Made by a program: the position numbers and the translations under genes | Shown here: piece by piece, positions 21,553 to 31,674 of the stretch | Numbering within the stretch: position 1 is the first letter of the stretch | How the letters are laid out: each line of letters begins with the position of its first letter | Assembly (NCBI GenBank): GCA_033032175.1 | Contig: CM065322.1 | Location: 13,516,001-13,580,000, forward strand | From: Saturnia japonica | Lineage: Eukaryota; Arthropoda; Insecta; Lepidoptera; Saturniidae | DNA: 64,000 nt | Direction: 5' to 3' | Notes under the pieces: model-generated | Databases searched by the model: none | What the model saw: the letters and a program-made list of their open reading frames with translations, nothing else | What the model was told of the DNA's origin: nothing

Positions 21553-24500
21553 AATTACACTTACAGGGTAAAAGACAACTCCCTTATATTCAAATTCAAA
21601 ATCCACCATTAAAATTACTTATTGACACTGGTGCCAACCAATCATTTATCAGTCCGGAAATTGTAGAAAAATATTTTAGTCACTTAGAGTTATATTATGA
21701 TCCATTCGAGGTCACAAATATTCATGCAACTACCAGGAACGAATTTTCTATAATAGTCCCTTGCCTTCCCGAATTTCAAGGCCATGATCCAATAAAATTT
21801 TTCATTTATAAATTTCACGACTATTTTGATGGTCTAATAGGATGGAATCTTTTAGAACAGTGGCAAGCTAAAATAGACCTTCAGACTCGTACATTAAGAA
21901 CTGAGTTCACTTGCAATAATATTCAGATGTATGATTCTAAAGCTGTTAATTTATTTGAGTCAATTATTCCTGCACAGTCAACTCAAATAATTAAAGTACC
22001 TATAAGTATTCCTCAAGGTGACGTATTAATTAATCAGCAGTCAGTCAATGGATGTAAAATAACAGAGTGTCTATCTACCGCCGAAAATAGTAAATGCATG
22101 ATAGAAATATCCAACCCTAGTAATAACGATATAATTTTTAGTCTAAATAAACCAATATGCGCACATATATTTAGCGAACAGATATCACTTACCGGCGACA
22201 ATGAACATGCACGTTTCCAAGAAATCTTATCGCGAATACGAACCGACCACCTCAATTCAGAGGAAAAAGCCAACCTCACTTCATTATGTAGAGAATTCTC
22301 GGACATATTTTATTTAGAAAACGAAGCTTTGACTTTCACCAATAAAATTAAACACAAAATTAACACCACCGATGAAAATCCTGTTTATTCTAAAACATAT
22401 AGATACCCGTATATACATAGACAGGAAGTACAACAGCAAATAAAAAAAATGCTTGAACAGGGTATTATTAGGCCTTCAACATCAGCTTGGAGCGCGCCTA
22501 TTTGGATAGTCCCCAAAAAGTCAGATGCGTCAGGTAAAACTAAATGGAGGCTTGTTATTGATTTCCGTAAATTGAATGAAAAGACCATAGACGACAAGTA
22601 TCCGATCCCTAACATTACTGACATTTTGGATAAATTAGGACGTTGCCAATACTTTACGACCCTAGACTTGGCTAGTGGCTTTTATCAGGTTGAACTAGAC
22701 CCAGCTGATATTCATAAAACCGGATTCAGTGTAGCCGACGGTAATGGACATTATGAGTTCTTGCGAATGCCAATGGGTCTCAAAAACAGCCCGTCTACAT
22801 TTCAGCGTGTAATGGACAATATTCTTAGAGGCCTTCAGCACGAAATATGCATTGTTTATCAAGATGACATTTTATGCTTTTCAACATCGCTTCAGGAACA
22901 CATAGTAAATCTACGCAAAATTTTTAACCGGCTCAGGGAGTCAAATTTTAAATTACAACTAGATAAGTCTGAATTTATGAAACGCGAAACACCATATCTA
23001 GGTCATGTCATTACGACAGAAGGAGTAAAGCCTAACCCGGATAAAATTTCAGCCATTTTAAAATACCCTATACCTAAAACTCAAAAACAAATTAAAGGAT
23101 TTCTAGGTCTTATAGGTTACTACAGACGTTTCATCCCAAATTTTGCTCGAGTTACCAAACCGTTTACATTGTGTTTAAAAAAAGGTGCTAAAATAAATCT
23201 CACACCCGAATATATTAAATGTTTTGAACACTGCAAAACTCTTCTAACGAACGACCCCATTCTACAATATCCAGATTTCACCAAAGACTTTATTCTGACG
23301 ACAGATGCATCTAACCTTGCGCTAGGAGCAGTCCTGTCACAAGGTCAGGTAGGTTCCGACAAACCGATCGCTTACGCGTCTCGCACGTTAAATGACAGTG
23401 AAATAAACTACTCAACAATTGAAAAAGAGCTTTTGGCAATTGTTTGGGCGGTAAAATATTTCAGACCATACCTTTTTGGACGTAAATTTTCAATAATTAC
23501 AGATCATAAGCCTTTGCAATGGCTGATGAATCTTAAAGAGCCTAGTTCTCGCCTCACGAGATGGAAACTTAAATTATCAGAGTACAATTTTAAAATAATA
23601 TACAAAAAAGGCAAAGCGAACACTAACGCCGATGCATTGTCCAGAATAGAAATTCACAACGAAGAATCACCCTCAATAATTGTAAATGTGTCTGACTCGG
23701 AATCAACCGTAACAGCACCTGACGATAGACCATTGATTAGTAACTCTTCGACTGACACTGCACCAACCTTAAGAGCATTGAGCAGTCCGATCCCCGACTT
23801 AGATATACCTGACAATGAAACGATTCACACATCACATGAAAACCCTATCCTTGAAACACCTACTTCTGAAGAACCATTGAATAAATTTAAGCGACAACTT
23901 ATTATTAACTGCACTAGTGGGCCTGCAAAAGCTAAACCTAAAATCACTATTCCCTTTGAAACTTTTAGGAGAACAGTCGTTCAAATCTCGGAAAATAATT
24001 TAGAAGAAGAAATTATATCAATTATACAGAAATTTATCGATCCTAAACTTCGTACCGCTATTCTATTTCAACCAATCGAAAAAATGTACACTATCGTTCC
24101 TATTCTTCAACAAAACCTAAAAAGCTCTTCCATTAACATTATCTTGGTTAAACGTGAAATTCAAAACATAACGGATTATTTAGAACAACAACACATAATT
24201 TCCCAATATCATATCGGAAAAACGAATCATAGAGGAATAAATGAAACCTATTTATCTCTATCACAAAGATATTTTTGGCCGAAACTCAAAGAACAAATAA
24301 CATATTTTATTAATGAATGTATTATTTGCAACCGCGCTAAGTACGATCGCGTACCTCTACGTCCTGAATTTCAGATCGTAACACCGCCTTCAAAACCTTT
24401 TCAGTTAGCACACGCAGATGTAGTGACAATAGAACAGGAAAAATACTTAACTATTATCGACGCATTCACAAAATATGCCCAAGCCTATCGCTTACCAGAT

Positions 24501-25277
24501 TGTACAGCTCCTAACATAGTAAAGTCACTTCTGAACTTCTGTACACATCATGGTTTCCCTTTAACTGTAACGACAGACAGAGGAACCGAATTTACGAACC
24601 AGGTAGTGGCAGAATTCCTCAAATTACATAAAATTCAGCATCATATTATTGCAGCCGATGCCCCTCACGAAAACGGAATGATAGAACGTTTTCACAGTAC
24701 ACTTCTTGAACATCTACGTCTATTAAAATTACAACATAGAAACGAGCCAGCTCAAAACTTAGTTCCTTACGCATTAATTGCATACAACAGTTCTATACAT
24801 AGTCTTACCAAATGCAGACCGTTTGACCTTATGAGTGGACATTTTGACCCCAGAGACCCGACAGACTTGGATTTGTCACAACAATTATACCAGCAGTACC
24901 TACAGGACCACCGTGGAAAGATGGATATAGTATACAACATCATACATAATTCATCTCTATCCGAACGTGAGCAGACAATGACTCGACGTAACCTCAACCG
25001 AGAACCTCAAACAGACTACAAACAAGGTCAGAATGTATACGTTAGAAACCCGATAGCTCAAAGGCAAAAGCTCGCTGCTCGTTATACTCAGGACAAAGTT
25101 ATGTCAAACTTACCCATACACATTTACACCACTAAAAAACGCGGGCCAGTCGCTAAGGCTAGGATAAAGAGAGCAAAAGTGACTAAAAAACCAACATTGT
25201 TACAGGATAGCGACCTTCATCATGACCCTGGTCCCAGTACAAGCAGACAATCCGACGGACAAAACCATACGACTTGA
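21498..25277 (+). CDS. pol: pol polyprotein (protease, RT, RNase H, integrase)
   Basis: Enzymes for processing, reverse transcription and integration. The frame is open from 21498 to TGA at 25275-25277, about 1,260 codons; the first ATG is 21927, but the protease lies upstream of it, so synthesis must begin by frameshift from gag. Protease LLIDTGANQSF (DTG at 21624-21632). RT: WRLVIDFRKLN, TTLDLASGFYQV, catalytic IVYQDDIL (near 22857). RNase H: TTDASNLALGAVL, TDHKPLQW, NTNADALSR. Integrase: His/Cys finger (HIIS...HIGKTNHRG, CIICNRAKY), then DVVTIEQEKYLTIID (first Asp), VTTDRGTEFTN (second Asp), HENGMIERFHSTL (Glu). All key residues present and no stop: pol looks functional. The last 56 bases overlap env. 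Confidence 0.95.
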   Translation, partial: TRLRSKFSGGSEFELPRIELHLQGKRQLPYIQIQNPPLKLLIDTGANQSFISPEIVEKYFSHLELYYDPFEVTNIHATTRNEFSIIVPCLPEFQGHDPIKFFIYKFHDYFDGLIGWNLLEQWQAKIDLQTRTLRTEFTCNNIQMYDSKAVNLFESIIPAQSTQIIKVPISIPQGDVLINQQSVNGCKITECLSTAENSKCMIEISNPSNNDIIFSLNKPICAHIFSEQISLTGDNEHARFQEILSRIRTDHLNSEEKANLTSLCREFSDIFYLENEALTFTNKIKHKINTTDENPVYSKTYRYPYIHRQEVQQQIKKMLEQGIIRPSTSAWSAPIWIVPKKSDASGKTKWRLVIDFRKLNEKTIDDKYPIPNITDILDKLGRCQYFTTLDLASGFYQVELDPADIHKTGFSVADGNGHYEFLRMPMGLKNSPSTFQRVMDNILRGLQHEICIVYQDDILCFSTSLQEHIVNLRKIFNRLRESNFKLQLDKSEFMKRETPYLGHVITTEGVKPNPDKISAILKYPIPKTQKQIKGFLGLIGYYRRFIPNFARVTKPFTLCLKKGAKINLTPEYIKCFEHCKTLLTNDPILQYPDFTKDFILTTDASNLALGAVLSQGQVGSDKPIAYASRTLNDSEINYSTIEKELLAIVWAVKYFRPYLFGRKFSIITDHKPLQWLMNLKEPSSRLTRWKLKLSEYNFKIIYKKGKANTNADALSRIEIHNEESPSIIVNVSDSESTVTAPDDRPLISNSSTDTAPTLRALSSPIPDLDIPDNETIHTSHENPILETPTSEEPLNKFKRQLIINCTSGPAKAKPKITIPFETFRRTVVQISENNLEEEIISIIQKFIDPKLRTAILFQPIEKMYTIVPILQQNLKSSSINIILVKREIQNITDYLEQQHIISQYHIGKTNHRGINETYLSLSQRYFWPKLKEQITYFINECIICNRAKYDRVPLRPEFQIVTPPSKPFQLAHADVVTIEQEKYLTIIDAFTKYAQAYRLPDCTAPNIVKSLLNFCTHHGFPLTVTTDRGTEFTNQVVAEFLKLHKIQHHIIAADAPHENGMIERFHSTLLEHLRLLKLQHRNEPAQNLVPYALIAYNSSIHSLTKCRPFDLMSGHFDPRDPTDLDLSQQLYQQYLQDHRGKMDIVYNIIHNSSLSEREQTMTRRNLNREPQTDYKQGQNVYVRNPIAQRQKLAARYTQDKVMSNLPIHIYTTKKRGPVAKARIKRAKVTKKPTLLQDSDLHHDPGPSTSRQSDGQNHTT
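21513..21519 (+). promoter_or_regulatory. -1 ribosomal frameshift heptamer
   Basis: In the frame of the gag tail the codons read CA[A AAT TTT], a perfect X_XXY_YYZ heptamer (A_AAT_TTT). It lies inside the gag/pol overlap (pol frame opens after a TGA at 21495-21497; gag tail stops at 21552) and pol is in the -1 frame. A downstream RNA structure was not checked; a GGGGG run follows three bases later. Confidence 0.75.
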
Positions 25278-26958
25278 CGACTTATCTGACGGACCCGGAA
25301 TATTACCATTTAACTTAGGAAAAACTAGAATAATATCCAATCACCATACCTTTTTACAGGAAATTAATATCGGCAAAATTCAGCGCCAAATTAATTTATT
25401 AAGATGTCAGCTTAGAGACTCGACTTCCAACCTATCAAAACAAAATACAGCTACGTTTAAACATCAAATTCTACATTTATTTAAGAAATTAGACGAGATT
25501 ACTTCCCGTTTAGGAACATTTGAACCGAAGAGATTTAGGCGAGGTCTTATCGACCCCTTGGGATCTTTAATAAAAAGTGTTACAGGTAATCTTGACCATG
25601 CAGATGCTCTGCGATTCGAAAACGCTATTCAAGTTTTGCAGAAAAACGATAAAGAGCTATCAGCCAGTTTCAATAAGCACATCAGCTTATTTAAAGATAT
25701 GACGGTTCAACAATCCCGAGTATTAGACATTTTAAACAGTAATCAGCAAAAGCTCACAAAGTCTATGGCACTCTTATTAAACCGTACGAGTGATAACAAC
25801 ATAATTCAACATATTAACCTGTTACAGTTATTTAATGTCTTAAGTGACAATGTTCAGGACCTTTACCTGGAAATTATTAGATTAGAAAACATTTTAGCTT
25901 TTAGTCGCACTAATTCTATGCACCATTCCATTATAACTGTTAAACAATTAGATAACATGCTAAGCAAATTAAAATCTTTATACAATTCGGAGCAAATGTT
26001 AGAGTTAGATATTAGGTACTATTATAATATAATTAGTTTAGGATCATATTACGCTGACAATAAAATAGTGATTGTCCTTAAGTTTCCAATTTTATCTCCA
26101 ACATCCTATAACCTATATAGGCTCTGTCCCGTTCCTAACAGAAAATCCGAAGTAATCTTGCCCCCATTCCCGTATATAGCAACCAACTCCAAAGAGTTTG
26201 TGTACATGGAGGCAGAATGCCCGAAGATCGACACCTGGTACATTTGCGAACAGGAAATTTCTCATCAAAGGCGTACACACAAAGATTGCATCTATCACCT
26301 ACTCAATCAAAAAGAAACAGAGAACCTATGTCATTCTACTTCTATTTCATTTCATAAAGAAGCACTTCTGGAATTGGATAGTCAACATTACATAATCACG
26401 TTCCCGAAACCCACAAGGATTCAATTAATATGCGGACAAAAAGAACACCGACTAATGAAGGGCAGCTGCTTTGCAACGATACCAAGAAATTGCAATATAA
26501 AGTCGCCAGAATTTACTATTATTAACTCCAATGACAAAGTACGTGGGAGTGCCGTTGAACTAATGTCTATCCCGCAAAAGTTGCCATCAATCTTTGGAAA
26601 TCGATCGCCGCATTATAATCTTACGACAACTGATTTGGATAAACTGCACAACATTCAGCATCAGGTTCAGATAGAAAATTATTCAAGCCTGAACACCATG
26701 GATTTTTCTAGCATACATCATAGTATAATACCATTATATGGAATTGTCATATTGGGTGCAATTGTACTGTTATTCTTGTACATTATGCGTCGCCGCCGAT
26801 GCCGTTTATTGTTGAAGAACAAATCATCTCTACAAACTGAAATAGAAATACCTACCATAATGCATCCTGAAACTGGAACTTCATCTTCAGGAAATATTCA
26901 GGAAACCAACCTGCAGAATCGCCAAGCCGCAATATTTGCATTAAAAATGTGCAAATAA
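25222..26958 (+). CDS. env: env, F-like envelope glycoprotein
   Basis: Membrane fusion protein of the errantivirus, related to baculovirus F. The 578-codon frame is intact. Furin-like site RFRR at residues 104-107 is followed by a Gly-start, hydrophobic-patterned segment (GLIDPLGSLIKSVTG) as the likely fusion peptide. A heptad-rich region follows (~120-210), then a Cys-rich ectodomain, one membrane segment near 502-522 (IVILGAIVLLFLYIM), a basic stop-transfer RRRRCR and a ~55-residue tail. The first 45 residues are polar: no signal peptide is visible from this ATG. An acceptor-like TTGTTACAG|G lies at 25197-25206, 16 bases before the ATG, so env is probably made from a spliced mRNA that may add N-terminal residues. 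Confidence 0.9.
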   Translation: MTLVPVQADNPTDKTIRLDDLSDGPGILPFNLGKTRIISNHHTFLQEINIGKIQRQINLLRCQLRDSTSNLSKQNTATFKHQILHLFKKLDEITSRLGTFEPKRFRRGLIDPLGSLIKSVTGNLDHADALRFENAIQVLQKNDKELSASFNKHISLFKDMTVQQSRVLDILNSNQQKLTKSMALLLNRTSDNNIIQHINLLQLFNVLSDNVQDLYLEIIRLENILAFSRTNSMHHSIITVKQLDNMLSKLKSLYNSEQMLELDIRYYYNIISLGSYYADNKIVIVLKFPILSPTSYNLYRLCPVPNRKSEVILPPFPYIATNSKEFVYMEAECPKIDTWYICEQEISHQRRTHKDCIYHLLNQKETENLCHSTSISFHKEALLELDSQHYIITFPKPTRIQLICGQKEHRLMKGSCFATIPRNCNIKSPEFTIINSNDKVRGSAVELMSIPQKLPSIFGNRSPHYNLTTTDLDKLHNIQHQVQIENYSSLNTMDFSSIHHSIIPLYGIVILGAIVLLFLYIMRRRRCRLLLKNKSSLQTEIEIPTIMHPETGTSSSGNIQETNLQNRQAAIFALKMCK

Positions 26959-26967
26959 TTGCTCATC

Positions 26968-26979
26968 CAGGAGGGGAGG
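26968..26979 (+). promoter_or_regulatory. Polypurine tract
   Basis: AGGAGGGGAGG, immediately before the 3' LTR TG. It primes plus-strand DNA synthesis. Confidence 0.9.
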
Positions 26980-27279
26980 TGTTACCTACTGTCCTACCTA
27001 CCCAACGTACTCGACCACCCAGAACCAGGTAACGCGGACTCAGATTACAATGCAAGTTCCCACGTGAAATTATCGGAAATCGCTGACCAGGCGAAATGAA
27101 CACTTCGTGGGACAATGAAAGAATGACGGAAGAACAATCTCGCTCGATCGCCTGAGCTTGGAGGTTCACACCTTAGTTTAAGATTTATATATTGTAATTA
27201 ATTAATTTTTATTATAAGTTTTGTAAAGGACTAAAAATTGCCTTTTAAAAACCTCCTACGGACGGTCAACTACGTAATT
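26980..27279 (+). repeat. 3' LTR (300 bp)
   Basis: Same sequence as 19709-20008 over the full length as far as I can read. Followed by the target duplicate CACT. Confidence 0.95.
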
Positions 27280-27283
27280 CACT

Positions 27284-28019
27284 CATAAACAAATTGAAAA
27301 TAATATTATGTAGGTGCATTATAAAACTATATAAAACATTATCTCTAAGATTATACTGTGAACATAGCAGGATATTAAAATATATGCAAACACAAATAAA
27401 TAAATCCATAAATAAATAAATTTTCCAAAGCATGAATTCACTAACACTGCGCCATTAACAAAAATCGTTTGAAATTAATTCTAAGCAGTTGTGTGGTATT
27501 AAAGTCGCGTATTGGAGGGGGCAGGTCATTCCAGCATCAGGTAGCAGCAATTAAAGTAGTCGGTATTTGGTTCCTGTCTGTAAAATCTTCTCTAAATAAA
27601 TATTTCACATAACACCTACGCAAGTCTCTTTGTCCTTTTCAATAAAGTATTATGTTTCCAAAAAACACCGACCAGCACAGCTCAAGTAAATATTTAGTAA
27701 ATTTGAGAGTAAAATAGTAAACAAGCAATCAATACGAATCGCGCCGCGATAGAAGAAGTTCTGCCTTGCATACAAGGGGGCCATGGGGGCTGCGGTCGCC
27801 TTCTCGCTCAGCTCAACCACTCACTCACACACAGAAACGAAAAATAAAAAGATTGCGTTTGTGTACGCATGACCGACAGCTGCGCGCGTATTCAGTCGCG
27901 CGCGCGCTTTTTGTTTTGATCGCATTTTTTTTGTGTCGACTGACGACTGTCTAGTTTGAACTTGCTTACGGATATTAAGTATTGCAGTTCGTACCCGCCC
28001 CACCGTGGCTACGCCCATG
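27284..28019. other. No recognised gene; AT-rich, then CG-rich repeats
   Basis: 27284-27440 is AT-rich with TAAATAAA runs. 27500-27640 has moderate complexity and may be an old repeat, unidentified. 27885-27907 holds a GCGCGCGCGC run. No coding signal. Confidence 0.4.
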
Positions 28020-28235
28020 ATTGTGAGCGTCAGGAGCTTGTTGAACATCAATTGCTTTATTCAAGTACTTTCATAATCATAACTAACTTTGGATGGTTTG
28101 CAGTTTGGTTTCACAAAATCAAAATCTACAACTGATGCTGGTACAACGCTATTAAGTCACATATTTGAGGCATGGGAGAAGTCGCAGGATGCAATCGGTG
28201 TATTCTGTGATCTTTCCAAAGCTTTCGACTGCGTT

Positions 28236-28671
28236 GATCATGTGGGGGGCCGGATAAGAAGAACGGCGAATTAAAGCCTTGTGATTCGCCGGTCCCGGGA
28301 CTTCCTATTTCCTATCATATCGGTAGTTGTTCAGGCCCACCAAAAATAACTGAGCCCGGCTGAACAGTGCCGACTTACCTGGAGATCGCCGTTGATCTTG
28401 TGTCCGTGACCGGTTGCAAATCCACACTTCACTGTAGCGCCGCCGTGTCCGAATTATTGTTTCGGATTAGGTACACAAACAGTTCCACCTCGAACAAGCT
28501 GAGGCAATAACAGTACTTTGGTAAACTTGGAATAATGATAATAATGCACCGAACGCTCCAACCAGTCCGATGACGGAAAAACGTTTTTTTTTTGAAGAAG
28601 TGCGCGCCCCCAAGCGTCGAAACACCGACAACCGGAGCACAGATAAAAAATAGTGTTGCCTGAACAGATCA
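28236..28671. mobile_element. Solo LTR (426 bp) with GATCA target duplication
   Basis: The insert 28241-28666 begins TGTGGGGGGCCGG and ends TTGCCTGAACA (TG...CA ends). GATCA stands on both sides (28236-28240 and 28667-28671). Removing the insert and one GATCA joins the LINE frame exactly, with no codon lost. A 5-bp duplication and TGT/ACA ends fit a Bel-Pao or gypsy LTR left after LTR-LTR recombination. No partner LTR in the window. Confidence 0.8.
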
Positions 28672-28860
28672 CGTTATGCTCATACTTAAGATGAAACATT
28701 ATGGTGCGTGTAGACCATCTCTCGACTTTCTAGAATCATATTTAACAGATCGCTGTCTCAAAGTAAGTGTTAATGGGACAACCTCTTCGGGATCCTTGGC
28801 TAGAATCGGCGTCCCACAAGGCTCGATATTGGGACCGTTTTTGTTTTTAGTATTTTTACA

Positions 28861-29296
28861 CCCGTGGGCAATAAAAGTGCCGATGATTGACGTGAAGAAG
28901 TTACAAATTTCACGAACTCACAACATTGTTATTTATTTCACTGTGGTTTCGCTTCTTTTTATCGCTCGTTGTTATCGATTTGTAATTCAAAACTGAACTG
29001 CCTCGGCGCCGCGCCTGAGCCGCTTAAATATCTACACTAAACGATCGCAGAAAAATCGTGAATCATCGCTAACTTTCTCGACGTTTAGTTGCTATGCCTA
29101 CTTGATGACGTAATCGAAGGGATAAGCCCTAAGACATGTGTGGTAAACTGCGATGTTTACACAAACATGCGCCACGGTTTTTTACGACGCGAACATTATT
29201 TCGAAGTCCTGAGAAGTATGTAGTTGCTTCGTGATATTTCGGGAACAGGATTTTTCTATTTTTTAATCGGGTTGTAACAGGTCGTAACATATAAAT
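28861..29296. mobile_element. Unclassified ~440-bp insert in the LINE
   Basis: Sequence between FLFLV (left) and INELPLM (right) of the LINE frame. It has no coding potential and I find no clear inverted repeats or target duplication, so its class is open. GTAAC repeats lie near its right end (29275-29290). Confidence 0.5.
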
Positions 29297-29609
29297 GAAC
29301 TACCCCTAATGGTTAAGAACTGTGCTAACATTGTTCTTTTTGCAGACGATACTTCACTTATATTTCAAGTGAAAAGAAAAGATTTAGAGGTTAGGCATGT
29401 AAATAATACTTTATTTAAAATAACAGAATGGTTTGCTTTAAATAATCTATTGTTGGAAAATATAATGGATTCTTGGAAAATATAATGTATGTTCGGAAAA
29501 ATGAAGATAATTTTGAACTTGTAACTAACACGCACAATTTCAATACTAGAAATAAATATAAAATAGTCATTCCGTCTTTTAGACTTAGTAAAACGAATAA
29601 AAGTTAAGG

Positions 29610-29678
29610 TTTTTAAAAAGTGAAGTCAGTAACGATTTTTAAGAAGTGAAGTCAGTTACAATTGTTAAGCTGTGAAGT
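29610..29678. repeat. Short degenerate tandem repeat
   Basis: About two and a half copies of a 30-bp unit around AAGTGAAGTCAGTTAC, directly before the inverted-repeat element. Confidence 0.5.
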
Positions 29679-30348
29679 TATAGTCGACGCATTTTAAACT
29701 GAGTCGTCGGGCAATAAATGTCACTGACTGTAGGAATGTGCACGCAATGCAACCCGTTATCGATACTTAGCTACCTGTGCACGCGGGGTCGATGCGTCAT
29801 CGTGACCTTCATTAGCACTCTGAATCCTGATTGGTCGTTACGAGTAAGGATTGTTGTTTTTCTATAAATATAAGTTTTCTTGTTATTACACTCATTACAT
29901 TACTTACGCTTCGTTACGCAATACAATACAATCAATCATTGGATAATTTATTTTCTAACGTGGTTTTGAAGAAATTAAATGTGACCACCGTTCAAGCTCG
30001 GGCTGTAATTCACAACGTGTTCCTGTTTTTAAAAGAATTGAAAAGTGACCCCGAGCAAAAGTTTGCCTCAATTTCAGTAATCTACGAGAGCTTGCAGCAC
30101 TGATTTATAGAGTTAGAAGAGCGACCGTTACAAATTAAAAACTTTTATTTTCAGATAGCGAGAAATTATTCCTATTAATACTTAACATAATTTAGCATAT
30201 CGATCGTACCTATCCCGATATCGATATGCACCTCTGCAATTCTTACGCACATCACTACACCTCTCCATAAGGCCTGTAAGTGTGAGCGAGACAGACAGAT
30301 ACATATGATTTATGACCCGAAGCCTCAGTTCATAATGCGTCGACTATA
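29679..30348. mobile_element. 670-bp inverted-repeat element, TA-flanked
   Basis: Ends are inverted copies: TATAGTCGACGCATT opens the left side (29679) and its complement closes the right (30348). Matching continues inward to about 41 bp with six mismatches. TA at the ends fits a Tc1/mariner-type MITE or remnant. Inside, a frame at 29831-30103 (+) ends NVVLKKLNVTTVQARAVIHN, then FLKELKSDPEQKF, which could be a helix-turn-helix scrap of a transposase; its first 40 residues look non-coding. Confidence 0.65.
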
Positions 30349-31674
30349 GTCACAATAAAAATATAATCACGGAATGGTCGTGTTTCATTGTATAGCAGCA
30401 GCTAGCATCTTTTAAACTAATCAAATATTACTCATTGTTTGCGCCTATTTATCGTATTTTGAATCGATGTTATATAATGTTCCATCTCTGAATCCGCCCC
30501 CTTCCCGCTCCGTCTAATTTCTTACCGATTTCTTGTACCTATCGTCGTGCGCGCCAATGTCTTCGTTGATCTAGCATATAATGAACCGCATCGCTCTAAC
30601 AAAATCGTGCCGTTGAGCCTGACCACGCGACAGTTTGTGGCTCAAAATTGTGAGTACCTCTTTTTCCTATTCTACCTATATTTGTTCCCCATTATCGTAT
30701 CGGTTCACATATGAATTTCACTTAGTATTCGTAGGTACATCAACATCTTTTCTTTTCTGCTTAATTTTAATAAATCCATACAGTCCACTCATTATCACGT
30801 AAACACTGTAATTATTGGTACTTCGAACCGGATTAGACCATGTTGGATGGTATTAAAAGATTCAATATAGTCAGGTTACCGTTTGTAAAATTTTCGTTCG
30901 TATAATTTCGAGTTATCCGCTGTTTGGTTGGTAGGTAACAGAGTCGTAATTAATTGGATTTTCTAGTTGTTATCTATTGTCGTATCGTTTCGTTTCGTAT
31001 AACTAGGAAATATCGCATATTACGTTCTCCAGCGCTCATATTTTGATTGTAGGTAGGTAGATTAATAATCATCGTTTGTTTGTTTGCTACGTGAACGGAG
31101 CGAGTGGTTTCATTTTTCCTGGTCTTATGGGGTTGTACAATTCTAAATCTTTAAAATTTTTGAAGTAGGTATAGTTTATGTATTTTATTGTATAAGATTT
31201 TGTTTTATTTTTGAATTCTTGTAAATTGTGATGTACCGTGGAATGGGGGGTATCATTGATCAGTTTCAAAATTGAAAATGCCGTGTTTTCTAAAATACAA
31301 AGGTACTCTGTAAACGAAAAAAATATTACAATATCGGGTTTTACTATAAAATCGGTATGATGAATTTTATAATTTTTAATTAACAATATCTGGAATAAAA
31401 ACATAAATGTGAGTGATCAATGTTAATCTGTATTAGGGCTTACAATGATACCTCCTATATTGTTCATGGAAAATGAAAGTAACCCCTTTAAGGAACACTT
31501 TTTCTGAAGAACGTAAAAAGAATAGTTTTAGAAAAATAAACTTTTTTATTTATTACTCTGTCTTAGAAACTACAAAACATTGACATAATATAAAGCAACG
31601 TTATATTGAGATCTGCAATATTACTTAAAAACACATAATTAGGAACTAATATCAGTCATCATCTTAAATCTATA
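30349..31674. other. No recognised feature
   Basis: AT-rich intergenic-looking DNA. A 105-codon minus frame at 31087-31404 has no motif I know and a low-complexity composition. Confidence 0.4.

Larger units (their letters stand above)
19705..27283 (+). mobile_element. Complete errantivirus-type LTR retroelement with CACT target duplication
   Basis: Full proviral insertion. LTRs at 19709-20008 and 26980-27279 flank gag, pol and env. The host 4-mer CACT stands directly before the left LTR (19705-19708) and after the right LTR (27280-27283), the 4-bp duplication expected of errantiviruses. The two 300-bp LTRs read identical base for base, so insertion was recent on an evolutionary scale. Internal order: primer site/tRNA-like segment, gag (20405), pol by -1 frameshift (21.5-25.3 kb), env (25222), purine tract (26970). 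Only gag is visibly damaged. Related dead copies in the window: pol at 7.8-10.2 kb and env at 5.9-6.5 kb. Confidence 0.95.
28020..29490 (+). mobile_element. Jockey/CR1-group LINE reverse transcriptase, interrupted twice
   Basis: Three collinear pieces of one reverse transcriptase. 28100-28240: QFGFTKSKSTTDA, then VFCDLSKAFDCVDH (RT block with the first catalytic Asp). 28672-28860: LILKMKHYGACRP, VNGTTSSGSLARIGVPQGS, LGPFLFL. 29300-29460: PLMVKNCANIVLFADDTSLIF, with the catalytic FADD, then ITEWFALNNLLLEN. Between pieces one and two lies a 426-bp solo LTR, and between two and three an insert of about 440 bp. The ORF falls apart after 29460 with a 15-bp duplication (TTGGAAAATATAATG at 29454-29488). 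Both ends are truncated. Confidence 0.8.

Noticed and set aside
22034..24997. Minus-strand frames opposite errantivirus pol
   Set aside because: Shadows of an intact pol frame with clear catalytic motifs.
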